A DNA stretch of 64,000 nt from Armatimonadota bacterium. Lineage in GTDB: Bacteria > Sysuimicrobiota > Sysuimicrobiia > Sysuimicrobiales > Humicultoraceae. Under the pieces are notes generated by a model. It did not search any database and was not told the DNA's origin. It saw only the letters and a program-made list of their open reading frames with translations. Each line of letters begins with the position of its first letter. The first letter of the stretch is position 1. The position numbers and the translations under genes are program-made. The stretch spans positions 2,221,384-2,285,383 of the forward strand of contig JAVKHP010000001.1 of the NCBI GenBank assembly GCA_031459855.1. Direction: 5' to 3'. Below are positions 34,397 to 43,457 of the stretch, piece after piece.

Positions 34397-34825
34397 CTAC
34401 CCGAGACCGAGCCCTTCTGCCTTTGCCGCTGCTGTCAGCTGGGCGTCGAACGACAGGACCCGCACTTCGGGCAGGTCTGCCTGGAGGGTCTTCGCGGTGG
34501 CGAGGTGCCACAGGTCAGCGCCTCGTAGCGGCCATCGCGTCGACAGGGTACGCACGAGCGCCCAGTCGGGCGAGGCACGCACACGCCGCCAGGGCCCACG
34601 TTCCAACACGTCGCGAGCTGCGGTGAGCAGGACGGGCGGCAGCGCACGCTCCCTGCTAGCTCTGCCGATCACCGCATGCGCCTCAGCCCACGCCAGACTC
34701 GACAGGAGGTGGAGCCCCGGCCGCTGGGCCCATCGGTGCGCCGCGACGCTGTGGGCGTCGCGAAACAGCGCCGCCAGCACCGCCGAGGTGTCCCAGTAGA
34801 GGACGACCTCGGTTGCGGATCTCAC
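34397..34825 (-). CDS. vapC: PIN-domain toxin, VapC-like
   Basis: 142 aa putative ribonuclease. The four acidic active-site positions are visible: D in YWDTSAVLAALF, E in LAWAEAHAV, D in LRGADLWHLATA, and D in VLSFDAQLTAAA. GTG 34825 overlaps the antitoxin stop as GTGA. Family members cut tRNA or rRNA when not bound by their antitoxin; the target here is unknown. Confidence 0.87.
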   Translation of the reverse strand: MRSATEVVLYWDTSAVLAALFRDAHSVAAHRWAQRPGLHLLSSLAWAEAHAVIGRASRERALPPVLLTAARDVLERGPWRRVRASPDWALVRTLSTRWPLRGADLWHLATAKTLQADLPEVRVLSFDAQLTAAAKAEGLGLG

Positions 34826-35145
34826 GGTGACCGCTCTCCCCAAAGCCGCCGTCGTGGCAGGTCCCACCGGGACCGCGCTTCCTGAAGCCACCGCAGCGCG
34901 AGCCCTCTTCGCAGCGGTAATGGCGGCGGCAGCGGCTCCGCGGGACGGGCAGGCTCGAGCACTCCGGCGTCCTCCAACTGCTTGATCCGCTGCGCGAGCG
35001 ACAGCGATGCGGGCGTGACCGGCGCCAGCCTGGCCACCGGTTTGCCCCGCGCCGTGATGATCCACTCCCGGCCCCGGCTGACCTCGTCCACCAGTCTGCT
35101 CAACCGGGCCTTGGCCTCCCGAATCCCGACGGTTCTCGCGCCCAT
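34822..35145 (-). CDS. vapB: Phd/YefM-family antitoxin, VapB-like
   Basis: 107 aa. The N-terminal half (GIREAKARLSRLVDEVSRG, then IITARGKPVARL) is the Phd/YefM DNA-binding dimer fold. The C-terminal half is proline- and arginine-rich and would wrap around the toxin. ATG 35145 is preceded by GAGGAG. It is the first gene of the pair and likely represses its own promoter, possibly at the AT-rich palindrome about 40 nt upstream. Confidence 0.87.
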   Translation of the reverse strand: MGARTVGIREAKARLSRLVDEVSRGREWIITARGKPVARLAPVTPASLSLAQRIKQLEDAGVLEPARPAEPLPPPLPLRRGLALRWLQEARSRWDLPRRRLWGERSP

Positions 35146-35182
35146 CGCGCTCCTCGGATATGGTATTGTGGTGCTGTGAACT

Positions 35183-35195
35183 ACATAATTATTGT
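35183..35195. promoter_or_regulatory. AT-rich palindromic site upstream of vapBC
   Basis: ATAATTAT at 35185-35192 is a perfect palindrome flanked by ACA and TGT, in otherwise GC-rich DNA and between the VapB-like start and the end of the ligase gene. An autoregulatory operator is inferred from position only. Confidence 0.4.
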
Positions 35196-35215
35196 GATCC
35201 TCGAGACCACATCTG

Positions 35216-36415
35216 TCAAGCGCCGTCCCGGCGCCGCACGTGCCCTGCGCGCCCGGCATCCGCCGCCAGCGCCAGCAGGGCGAAGAAGCCAAACCCCAGG
35301 TGCACCGAAAGCACCGTGCCGTCGAACATCTGCGTCACCAGGAGCGTCACCAGGGCGGCCAGTACCGCGGTGGCCACAGTGCGCTCGCGCGAGCCCGAGG
35401 GACTGCGGACCGTCCAGCGCCAGGCGGCCCGAAGGCCTGCGCCGCAGAGCGTGACCAGGCCTGCCGTACCCACCACGCCAGTCTCCACGAGGAAGTTCAG
35501 CACCAGGTTGTGTGCAAACGGCGGCTCGGGTTCGGGCGCGTCGGGAGGCCGGTAGCGCGCGTAAGCGTGCTGGAAGGTGCCAAACCCGGTCCCGAGCACC
35601 GGATGCGCGGCGAACATGCGGACGGACGTGGCCCACAGCACCAACCGGTTGCGGTTGGCAGCCAGGTTCGGAATGGACGCCAGCTCCTGGCGCAACGGCG
35701 GCCACTGCCAGGCCGCGGCACCGGCCAGCGCCAGGACGAGCGCGAGTCCCCCCGCGAGGCGCCAGCGACGCCGCCGATCAGGAACCGCCAGGACGACGAC
35801 AGCGCTGCCGGCTGTCAGCGCCGCCCAGGCGCCCCGGGCGTAGGTCGCGGCGAGCCCTCCCGCCAGTAGCAGCCCAACGCCCGCTGCAGCCCATCGCCAT
35901 CGCGAGCGGTCGCCCACGGCGACGGCCACCGCCATGGACGCGGCCAGCGCCAGCGTCGTGCCCAGGCCGTTGGCTCCAAGGCCTGGTAGCGTCGCGGGGG
36001 TGCCCGGCCGGGACACCGCAGCCGCCAGGCCGGCGAGGGCCGCGGGTACCGCGCCAGCGATCCAGGCGGCCACCAGCGCCGCCACCGTCCCACCGCCTGC
36101 CCCGTAGGCTCCGGCCGCCGTCGTGGACACGAGCGACGTGGCCAGGAACAGGACGGTAGGTGCCAGGCTCGCTTCTCTCCATGGTGACGCCAGGGCTGAT
36201 ACGATGACGCCCGCGGCCAGGAAGACCAGGGGACGCCGCAGTGCACCGCCTCCCCACGTGCCGCGCGCGGCGCGGACGGGGAGGAGCACGGCCAGGAGCA
36301 GCAGCCCCGGCAGGGCGAGCCCGGCGGAGAACAGCAGCACGGTGCACAGCAGCACGCGGTCGAAGAGCCAAGCCGAGCGCACGGGAAGGCAGTTCTCGAC
36401 CGACGGCAGCAACAC
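35216..36415 (-). CDS. O-antigen ligase / polymerase family membrane protein (WaaL/Wzy)
   Basis: 399 aa, about ten hydrophobic segments. The periplasmic loop motif VLGTGFGTFQHAYARY and the following HNLVLNFLVETG fit the Wzy_C domain, in which the histidine is used for glycan transfer from undecaprenyl diphosphate. GTG 36415 has only a weak ribosome site, so the start is uncertain within about 20 codons. It is divergent from the initiating transferase at 36520. A second family member lies at 42092, so one may be the polymerase and the other the ligase. Confidence 0.82.
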   Translation of the reverse strand: MLLPSVENCLPVRSAWLFDRVLLCTVLLFSAGLALPGLLLLAVLLPVRAARGTWGGGALRRPLVFLAAGVIVSALASPWREASLAPTVLFLATSLVSTTAAGAYGAGGGTVAALVAAWIAGAVPAALAGLAAAVSRPGTPATLPGLGANGLGTTLALAASMAVAVAVGDRSRWRWAAAGVGLLLAGGLAATYARGAWAALTAGSAVVVLAVPDRRRRWRLAGGLALVLALAGAAAWQWPPLRQELASIPNLAANRNRLVLWATSVRMFAAHPVLGTGFGTFQHAYARYRPPDAPEPEPPFAHNLVLNFLVETGVVGTAGLVTLCGAGLRAAWRWTVRSPSGSRERTVATAVLAALVTLLVTQMFDGTVLSVHLGFGFFALLALAADAGRAGHVRRRDGA

Positions 36416-36519
36416 CTGGACGAAAAGAACCTCGCCAGGGCAGCACCGCGACGTCTCCAGGCACAGTCCTCGGCAGGTGATCCTGCCACCCGGCGAGAAT
36501 ACAACGCCCGCAGGTGCTC

Positions 36520-37986
36520 ATGCCCGAGTCGTACTCGTCGTCCGTCACGCCCACCGGGGTGCGCGCTGCCACGCCCCAGGCGCGGATCGCGGGCGCGAGG
36601 ACGCTGGCTCTGCGGCTCTCCGAACGCAAGATCATCCTGTTCCTCGCCGACATGGCCGCCATCGTGGCGGCCTTGCTGCTGGTGCTCCACCTGCGGTTCG
36701 GCGCGCCCCTGTCGTGGACGACCGTGGCGCGCGACCGCGGGTGGTTCCTCTTGCTGGGCGGGCTGTGGGTGGTCTTCGCGTTCCTGCTCGACACCTACGA
36801 CCTGCAGCGGGCGTCGCGCATCGCCTCGGGCGTCAGCACGGCTGGGGCGACCGCGCTGGCCACGACTGCCGCGTACCTGCTGATTCCCTACATCACGCCC
36901 CCGCTCCACCAGTCGCGCCTCACCGCCCTGTTGTTCGTCGGCGCGATGCTCGGGCTGGTCGCCGTCGGTCGTACCGCGTATGCGGGACTGTTGGTGCAAC
37001 CCACCTTTCGCCACCGCCTCCTGATCGTTGGCGCGGGGCAGGCAGGCCGGACGTTGGTGGACGTAATCCGCGCCCACGCCGGCGTCGAGTACACGGCGGT
37101 CGGATTCGTGGACGACGCGGTCGGCCACCAGCCGGCCGCCGTGCAGGGGCTGCCGGTGCTCGGCACGTCGCACGACCTGGTGCGAGTGGCCGAACAGCAC
37201 GGTGTGAGCGAGGTGGTCCTGGCCATCACGCAGCGGGACCGGTTGAGCCCGGCGCTGGTACAGGCCCTCATCGACTGTCGGGAACGGGGGATGCACGTCA
37301 GCGAGATGCAGGTCGTCTGCGAGCGGCTGACCGGGCGCGTCCCGCTCGCCCATGCCGGTACCAACCTGCACGTGGTCCTCCCCGTCGGCCACGGCAGCCA
37401 CCGGATCTACGCCGTCGTGAAGCGGCTCACCGACCTCGTGATCGGCCTCGTGGGACTCGCGACGCTCGTGCTGGTGCTGCCGGCCGTCGCCTTGCTCATC
37501 CGGCTCGACGGGCCCGGCCCGATCTTCTATCGGCAGGTGCGCATCGGGCGGGGCGGTCGACCGTTCGTACTGACGAAGTTCCGGACCATGCGCGTCGACG
37601 CCGAAGACGACGGGCCGCAGTGGGCGCAACCCGACGATCCCAGGGTGACCCGCATCGGCCGGTGGCTGCGTCGGCTTCACGTCGACGAGCTGCCCCAGGC
37701 CCTCAACCTGCTCCGCGGCGAGATGTCGTGCGTGGGCCCCCGCCCCGAGCGCCCCGAGTTCGTCGCCGAGCTCGACCGCCACATCCCCTTCTACCGCGCG
37801 CGGCACGCGGTCCGGCCCGGGGTGACCGGGTGGGCGCAGGTGAACTACCCGTACGGGCGGTCGCTGGAAGACGCGCTGGTGAAGTTGGAGTATGATTTGT
37901 ATTACGTCAAACACTGTTCGCCGCTGCTGGACGCGACGATCCTGCTACGCACGCTTGCCGTGGTGTTGAGCCTGCGGGAGCGGTAG
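36520..37986 (+). CDS. Undecaprenyl-phosphate sugar-1-phosphate transferase (WcaJ-like)
   Basis: Initiates glycan synthesis by moving a sugar-1-phosphate to undecaprenyl phosphate in the inner membrane, 488 aa. Four to five N-terminal membrane segments and a CoA-binding-like domain (LLIVGAGQAGRTLVDVI) precede a further membrane helix and the catalytic domain: VLTKFRTMRVDAE, LRRLHVDELPQALNLLRGEM, CVGPRPERPEF. AGG lies 8 nt before ATG 36520; GTG 36514 is also in frame. It stands at the left edge of the lower-GC cassette. Confidence 0.92.
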   Translation: MPESYSSSVTPTGVRAATPQARIAGARTLALRLSERKIILFLADMAAIVAALLLVLHLRFGAPLSWTTVARDRGWFLLLGGLWVVFAFLLDTYDLQRASRIASGVSTAGATALATTAAYLLIPYITPPLHQSRLTALLFVGAMLGLVAVGRTAYAGLLVQPTFRHRLLIVGAGQAGRTLVDVIRAHAGVEYTAVGFVDDAVGHQPAAVQGLPVLGTSHDLVRVAEQHGVSEVVLAITQRDRLSPALVQALIDCRERGMHVSEMQVVCERLTGRVPLAHAGTNLHVVLPVGHGSHRIYAVVKRLTDLVIGLVGLATLVLVLPAVALLIRLDGPGPIFYRQVRIGRGGRPFVLTKFRTMRVDAEDDGPQWAQPDDPRVTRIGRWLRRLHVDELPQALNLLRGEMSCVGPRPERPEFVAELDRHIPFYRARHAVRPGVTGWAQVNYPYGRSLEDALVKLEYDLYYVKHCSPLLDATILLRTLAVVLSLRER

Positions 37987-38044
37987 GGGCGATTGCAGAG
38001 CAAGGCGGTCAGGACACCTGGAACCCTAGGCGAGGGGACGCGGC

Positions 38045-39136
38045 GTGCCGAAGGCATTGATTACGGGCATTACGGGCCAAGACGGCTCGTACCTAGCGGA
38101 GTTCTTGCTTGCCCGGGGTTACGAGGTACACGGCGTGATCCGCCGGGCTTCTACGTTCAGCACCGACCGCCTCGATCACCTGTACCGGGACCCTCATGAA
38201 CCCGGTGTTCGATTGTTCCTACACTACGGCGATCTCACGGATGGCACGAACTTGCGGGTGCTGTTGGAGCGGATTCAACCTGATGAGGTCTACAATCTTG
38301 GGGCGCAGTCGCACGTTCGCGTGTCATTTGATCAGCCTGAGTACACGGCCAACGTGGTTGCTCTTGGAACCCTGCGTCTCTTGGAGGCCGTGCGCGACTA
38401 CCAGCAACGTACGGGCCGGGCCGTGCGGTACTTCCAAGCAGGCTCTTCGGAGATGTTTGGTAATGCTCCTGCCCCGCAGAACGAACGCACACCCTTCGCT
38501 CCCCGCAGTCCGTATGCCGCCGCTAAGGTATTCAGCCACTACATCACCGTCAACTACCGTGAGGCATACGGATTGTTCGCGTCTAATGGTATCTTGTTTA
38601 ACCATGAAAGCGAACGGCGCGGCGAGACATTTGTCAGTCGGAAGATCACACGAGCAGCCACTCGGATCGTCTTGGGTCTTCAGGAGAGACTGTACCTTGG
38701 CAACCTGGATGCGCAACGTGACTGGGGCTATGCCCCTGACTACGTGGAGGCCATGTGGCGGATCGTCCACCACGACGAGGCCGATGATTTCGTGATTGCC
38801 ACCGGTGAGTCGCGGACTGTACGCGAGTTCCTGGACGCGGCTTTCGGCTTGTTGGGACTCGACTGGCGGGAGCATGTGGTGGTAGACCCCCGGTACTTCC
38901 GGCCGACTGATGTGGACCACTTGCAGGGTGATGCGTCCAAGGCCGCGCGCGTACTGGGCTGGCAGCCGAGGACGAGTTTTTCTGACATGGTCCGTATCAT
39001 GGTCGAGCATGATCTTGAGCTTGCACGTGCCGAGCGGTCATTGCGCCAGGCGGATTATTCCGGGGATGTCCCACTACGGTTGATGAGACCACCCGTGAAG
39101 TGGCGCCGAACGCCCTGGGGAGATAGCCAGCTGTGA
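38045..39136 (+). CDS. gmd: GDP-mannose 4,6-dehydratase
   Basis: Converts GDP-mannose to GDP-4-keto-6-deoxymannose, 363 aa. [17 protein letters not shown] is the NADP-binding start, and the active site shows [21 protein letters not shown] (Y-x3-K) and the family's [18 protein letters not shown] 38045 starts the fold directly. Codon choice is less GC-biased than in genes before 38 kb, which marks the beginning of the cassette. It is coupled to fcl by GTGA. Confidence 0.96.
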   Translation: MPKALITGITGQDGSYLAEFLLARGYEVHGVIRRASTFSTDRLDHLYRDPHEPGVRLFLHYGDLTDGTNLRVLLERIQPDEVYNLGAQSHVRVSFDQPEYTANVVALGTLRLLEAVRDYQQRTGRAVRYFQAGSSEMFGNAPAPQNERTPFAPRSPYAAAKVFSHYITVNYREAYGLFASNGILFNHESERRGETFVSRKITRAATRIVLGLQERLYLGNLDAQRDWGYAPDYVEAMWRIVHHDEADDFVIATGESRTVREFLDAAFGLLGLDWREHVVVDPRYFRPTDVDHLQGDASKAARVLGWQPRTSFSDMVRIMVEHDLELARAERSLRQADYSGDVPLRLMRPPVKWRRTPWGDSQL

Positions 39137-40119
39137 CCTCGGTGGACTCCTGGCACGGGATGTCGGTTGTTGTGACGGGAGGCGGGGGCTTCCTCGGCAG
39201 GGTGTTGGTAGATCGCCTGCGGCGCGCCGGTGCCAGGGTGTGCGTCCCGCGGCGCGCCGAGTACGATCTCACCGATGCCACGGCGGCGGCGCGGCTGTTT
39301 GCTGAAGCGAACCCCGAGGTAGTCTTCCATCTTGCTGCTGCTGTGGGCGGTATTGGTGCCAACCGGGACAATCCGGGCCGCTTTTTCTACGAAAACATGG
39401 CGATGGGGCTAAACGTCTTGGAGCAGGCGCGACGCCACGGGGGCGTGCGTAAGCTCGTCCTTGTGAGCACAACGTGTGCCTATCCGGAAGATGCGGAGGT
39501 CCCGTTGCGTGAGGAGGACCTATGGCGGGGTTATCCGGAGCCCACCAACGCACCCTATGGCATCGCCAAACGCGCTCTGGTGGTCATGGCCCACGCCTAT
39601 CTGCAGCAGTACGGCTTGCGGAGTATCACGCTCATTCCTGCCAATCTCTACGGCCCCGGTGACAACTTCGATCTCGAGACGTCGCACGTGATCCCGGCAT
39701 TGATCAGAAAGTGTGTCGAAGCCGTGGAGCGAGGCGATGATGAGATTACTGTATGGGGCGATGGAACAGCGACGCGTGAATTCCTCTATGTGGACGACGC
39801 TGCGCGCGGCCTGTTGTTGGCTGCGGAGCGGTACGATGATCCTCATCCCGTCAATCTCGGAACGGGCGAGGAGATCAGCATCAAGGGTCTGGTGACCCTT
39901 GTTGCCGATCTTACAGGATTCCGTGGCCTGGTACGCTGGGATACGTCAAAACCGACCGGACAGCGCCGCAGGCGACTGGAGATCTCCCGGGCCTGGGAGA
40001 AGTTCGGTTTTCGGGCGGCGGTGTCCCTGCGGGAGGGTTTGCAGGCCACAATCAGTTGGTACCGTACCGAGGGCAGGCGGTTGCAAGCGCGGTCGCGTAG
40101 GCCCGGAACGAGGTATTGA
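39133..40119 (+). CDS. fcl: GDP-L-fucose synthase-like epimerase/reductase
   Basis: 328 aa short-chain dehydrogenase. [18 protein letters not shown] binds NADP, and [27 protein letters not shown] (Y-x3-K) and [10 protein letters not shown] are characteristic of Fcl. It would turn the Gmd product into GDP-L-fucose. GTG 39133 overlaps the gmd stop. A GDP-rhamnose or colitose pathway reductase is a less likely alternative. It ends 4 nt before a convergent glycosyltransferase gene. Confidence 0.88.
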   Translation: MTSVDSWHGMSVVVTGGGGFLGRVLVDRLRRAGARVCVPRRAEYDLTDATAAARLFAEANPEVVFHLAAAVGGIGANRDNPGRFFYENMAMGLNVLEQARRHGGVRKLVLVSTTCAYPEDAEVPLREEDLWRGYPEPTNAPYGIAKRALVVMAHAYLQQYGLRSITLIPANLYGPGDNFDLETSHVIPALIRKCVEAVERGDDEITVWGDGTATREFLYVDDAARGLLLAAERYDDPHPVNLGTGEEISIKGLVTLVADLTGFRGLVRWDTSKPTGQRRRRLEISRAWEKFGFRAAVSLREGLQATISWYRTEGRRLQARSRRPGTRY

Positions 40120-40123
40120 CGGT

Positions 40124-41227
40124 CTAGCTCAGGATGCCTGCGCGCGAGAAAATCTCTTGAAACCGATGCTCGTAGGTGTGCTCCGCAAGCACGCGGCGGT
40201 AGGCAGCTTCGCGCATCCGCTCGACGTCCGCGGGGTGCTGGAGCGCCCAGCGGATGCGTTCGATGAGATCATCCACGGTGTCGTATACGAGAATATCCCG
40301 GCCGAGTTCGTAGTAGTCGGCAAGCGCTTGCACGTGCTTCGTGATCAAGAGAGCACGACATGCGGGGACCTCGAAGTCTCGACCTTTCACTTGGTCCACA
40401 CCTCCGACCGAGGCGTTAGACAGGTTGAGGTTTACTTCGGTCTCGTTGATGATCTCCACGGCCCGCCGCGTGGAGATCTTGCCACTCCGCCACCCGTACC
40501 CGAATGTCTTCACCGGGAGGCCGGCGGCACGCAGGCGCGCGATGACTTGCCGGCGGTTGCCGTGGGGCTGACCGATGAACGTTATGGGAAAGCGTCTTGG
40601 CCTGTCGAGCGGGCGGTAGAGCCTGTGGTTGACGCCCCACTGTGAACGAATCACCCGCGGCATGCCCGCGGCATGGTATTTCGGCACGGCCTGCGGATCG
40701 GTCGTGATCGCCCACGAGAAATGACGTGCCCAGCGTCGTGAGAATGAGTCAAATCGCCAGTGATCATCCGTGAACCAGTTGAATGTCACGCAGCCCAGGC
40801 GTTGGAGCTCTTCAACCGCGTCCGGCGGAAAGTCGTCTTTGAAAAGGACGAAGAATGCTATGTCCGGTCTTAGGCGAAATGCGGCCTCCACGAGGAGATC
40901 TCCCGCACGCTGGCGGCCGAAGGTGCGCACCAGTGTGAGGGAGTCGAGGCGTATGATAGCGAACCCTAGTTGCATTAGGACCGGCAGGAAGTGGTTTTCC
41001 TCGTAGGAGTAGCCACGTGCGGGATTACCATAGTCGAACCTGGGAGCCACGTACAACAGTCGGATGCCCGCGGCTCGACCGCCTGGCTGTTGAGGGATCA
41101 CCGGAAGCACGCCGTGTGCGATCGTTCTGTCGAGATGTGTCTCAACGTGCATCTGGCGGGTAAGGCACTCTATGAGCTGCATGGCTGCGCGGCGCCAGTA
41201 GTACGGATGCGTGATGTAGCGCCTCAT
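40124..41227 (-). CDS. CgeB-like glycosyltransferase (GT1 fold)
   Basis: 367 aa. LLYVAPRFDYG marks the N-terminal domain. FNWFTDDHWRFDSF, ITFIGQPHGNRRQVIARL and GRDFEVPACRALLITK match the CgeB/DUF3880 plus glycosyl-transferase_1_2 pattern. The C-terminus has VYDTVDDLIERIRWALQHP. It is less GC-biased than the window's other genes. Start ATG 41227 is one choice; the first about 50 residues have no clear fold, so a later start is possible. Substrate unknown. Confidence 0.78.
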   Translation of the reverse strand: MRRYITHPYYWRRAAMQLIECLTRQMHVETHLDRTIAHGVLPVIPQQPGGRAAGIRLLYVAPRFDYGNPARGYSYEENHFLPVLMQLGFAIIRLDSLTLVRTFGRQRAGDLLVEAAFRLRPDIAFFVLFKDDFPPDAVEELQRLGCVTFNWFTDDHWRFDSFSRRWARHFSWAITTDPQAVPKYHAAGMPRVIRSQWGVNHRLYRPLDRPRRFPITFIGQPHGNRRQVIARLRAAGLPVKTFGYGWRSGKISTRRAVEIINETEVNLNLSNASVGGVDQVKGRDFEVPACRALLITKHVQALADYYELGRDILVYDTVDDLIERIRWALQHPADVERMREAAYRRVLAEHTYEHRFQEIFSRAGILS

Positions 41228-41264
41228 GGTTCCTACGCGTCAGAGTCTGCCGGGCATAAGCCGC

Positions 41265-42095
41265 CTATCGGAGCTTCTGGATGCCGCGAGCATGTGCTGT
41301 TATGCGCCGGGTAAGTGTGCCGACGGCTGCGTCCGCCGGCCCGTACGCCCGTGCCAGCATGTAGGCCCCGCAGGTCGCAGCCAGCGGCGGAATGGCCTCC
41401 CACCACCGCCCTAGGAGCCTGGCGGCCTCAAGCTGTGCGTCCAGGCGCGCACGCAGTGCCCACGCGCGTGGTCGACGGCTGTAGCTGTGGGGGAGGACTC
41501 TGTATGTGACCAGCACCCGGGGGATCACCGCTAGCTTCCACCTGCACGCCATTCGAATCCACAGTCGATAGTCCTCATTGGGCCCCTCCGGGTAACCTCC
41601 TGCTTCGCGGTACGCGGCATATCTGAACATCACGGAGCTGTGCACGAACGGGTTGTCCCACAGCAAATAACGTCGAAGACTGTGGTCCTGCGTCGGGGGT
41701 TGGAACTGGTATGTACGGCCGTCCGAGGTTTCTAGGCGGGCGTAACTTCCGACCAAGCCGACATCGGCATGTCGTTCCAGGTAGTGGACCTGCACCGTGA
41801 GGCGCTCTGGGTGAGCGACGTCGTCGGCGTCCAACCGCGCGACGTAGATCCCGTGCGCGTGGCTGCATCCCAAGTTTAGGGCCTTGGCCACGCCGCCGTG
41901 GGGTTGCCGGAACACACGGACACAGGGATTCTTGATGCGTTCTACAATGGCTACCGAGTCGTCCGACGACCCGTCGTCCACGATGATGATTTCCATCGGC
42001 CGCCAGGTTTGCTGCAGTAGGCTAGCCACGGCACCCTCGATGGTCGCAGCGGCGTTGTGCATGGGCACCACGACGGATACCAGGGGTGCACTCAT
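41265..42095 (-). CDS. Glycosyltransferase family 2
   Basis: 276 aa. The GT-A core begins at VSVVVPMHNAAATIE, with IIVDDGSSDDS, YVARLDADDVAHP (DxDD) and GPNEDYRLWIRMAC as acceptor motif. ATG 42095 overlaps the polymerase stop as ATGA. It belongs to the minus-strand run Wzx, Wzy, GT2, GT within the cassette, so it should add a sugar to the O-antigen-type repeat unit. Confidence 0.88.
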   Translation of the reverse strand: MSAPLVSVVVPMHNAAATIEGAVASLLQQTWRPMEIIIVDDGSSDDSVAIVERIKNPCVRVFRQPHGGVAKALNLGCSHAHGIYVARLDADDVAHPERLTVQVHYLERHADVGLVGSYARLETSDGRTYQFQPPTQDHSLRRYLLWDNPFVHSSVMFRYAAYREAGGYPEGPNEDYRLWIRMACRWKLAVIPRVLVTYRVLPHSYSRRPRAWALRARLDAQLEAARLLGRWWEAIPPLAATCGAYMLARAYGPADAAVGTLTRRITAHARGIQKLR

Positions 42096-43426
42096 GCGGA
42101 AGCCGACCATCTCGGTCGGTGCACCTGACATCCGGCAGCCAACCCCAGGAAGACCCAAAAGGTGAGGTTGTCAAACAGCACGTTGAAGGTGGCCCAGATC
42201 ACGAACGCAGCCGCTAATCCCTTGATGCACAGGTCCCGGATGCGTTCCTTCGCTGGAGTGTCGGCCGCCAAGTGGCGCAGAAGCAACCAGCCCCACAGGG
42301 TCGTGAACCCAACGAAACCCAAAAGCCCGGCATCGAGCCACGCCTGCAAAAAGGAATTCTCCACGTGGTTAGCGGTCTTGGCGCGGAGATTGATGTCTTG
42401 CACGACCGCGGGCACTCGTCCTGGCCCAATACCGGTGAGAGGATGGGTGGCGATCTGTCGCGTTGCGAGCTCAAGTAACTTGATACGGTCTGGCACATTC
42501 TCTTCTCGATTTTCCAATCGCATCACAGTCATGCGTTTGTACAATCGCTCCTTGATGGTTGCTGGTTGATCGAATGGTAAAGTCGGAGATGTTACGGTGA
42601 TGTCCGCAAGGAGAATTGCGAGAATTGCCGTGCAGCCGATCGCGAACAGCCGCAGGACGTCTCCACGGTGTAACAGCCTGTCCCGAGCGAGCCCCGCTAA
42701 CACCACCGCCAGGCCAACTAGAAGGCTAAGCCAAGTGGCACGCGATTGGGAGAGCACGATAGCTGCCGTCGTCATCCCCGTCAGGATGGTCCATATCCAG
42801 ACGGCCCGTGCCGCCACGGTCTTAGCAAAGAATATCAGGTGGAAAAACAGCAAGAGGAAATACAGTGCGTCGGCATTGCGGGTGGATGCCGTATACCGAA
42901 TTCCAAAATACCCGAGCGCATGTTGGTCTGGCTCTCCGATTACACCGGTATAGAACCCTACGATCCCGTACGCCAGGAGCGCGAGCAAGGTCCCGGTAAG
43001 GCCGTTCCATACCAGTGCCCGGGGTGTGTGCGTGAGCGCCAGGGTGAGAACGGGTACTGCCAATGGCAGGAGGGCCGGCCGCCACGCGGCCTCGAGCGGG
43101 ACCTTCCCGGCGTTGACGACATAACTCACCACTGTCCCAAGGGAAAGCAATGCGGGCGCGGCGAGGAATGCAACCGCGTCTGATGTGCTCACGTGCAGAG
43201 GACGGCGAAAGACTTGTATGGCCACCACAAGCGCGAGTGGTATAGCGAAAAGGTAGGGAAGCGGCGCGCCACTAGCCAGAGGTATTCTGATCTGCGGAAC
43301 CGCATGCGTCCACAGGGACAGGATTAGTGCCACCGTAAGGCCACGCACGATGCGTGCTCTCCAGGCGCTGCTCGTCGTTACTTCGACCGCTGACGTGTCC
43401 ATTTTAGAGGGGCTCCCCGCGGTCAT
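42092..43426 (-). CDS. Wzy/O-antigen ligase-family membrane protein
   Basis: 444 aa with about eleven hydrophobic segments. The long loop with THPLTGIGPGRVPAVVQD and the following NHVENSFLQAWLDAGLLG are the Wzy_C signature. Location between Wzx and the glycosyltransferases indicates the polymerase of the repeat unit. ATG 43426 is the start used, though MDTSAVE further in is possible. Sequence shows reduced GC bias. Confidence 0.85.
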   Translation of the reverse strand: MTAGSPSKMDTSAVEVTTSSAWRARIVRGLTVALILSLWTHAVPQIRIPLASGAPLPYLFAIPLALVVAIQVFRRPLHVSTSDAVAFLAAPALLSLGTVVSYVVNAGKVPLEAAWRPALLPLAVPVLTLALTHTPRALVWNGLTGTLLALLAYGIVGFYTGVIGEPDQHALGYFGIRYTASTRNADALYFLLLFFHLIFFAKTVAARAVWIWTILTGMTTAAIVLSQSRATWLSLLVGLAVVLAGLARDRLLHRGDVLRLFAIGCTAILAILLADITVTSPTLPFDQPATIKERLYKRMTVMRLENREENVPDRIKLLELATRQIATHPLTGIGPGRVPAVVQDINLRAKTANHVENSFLQAWLDAGLLGFVGFTTLWGWLLLRHLAADTPAKERIRDLCIKGLAAAFVIWATFNVLFDNLTFWVFLGLAAGCQVHRPRWSASA

Positions 43427-43457
43427 GGATGCACCAAGGGGGTTGGGCGAGCGGCGG

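Noticed and set aside
32001-34511. 836-codon minus-strand open frame
   Set aside because: It mirrors the LptD-like and phosphomannomutase genes. No recognisable fold, and codon positions show the opposite-strand bias.
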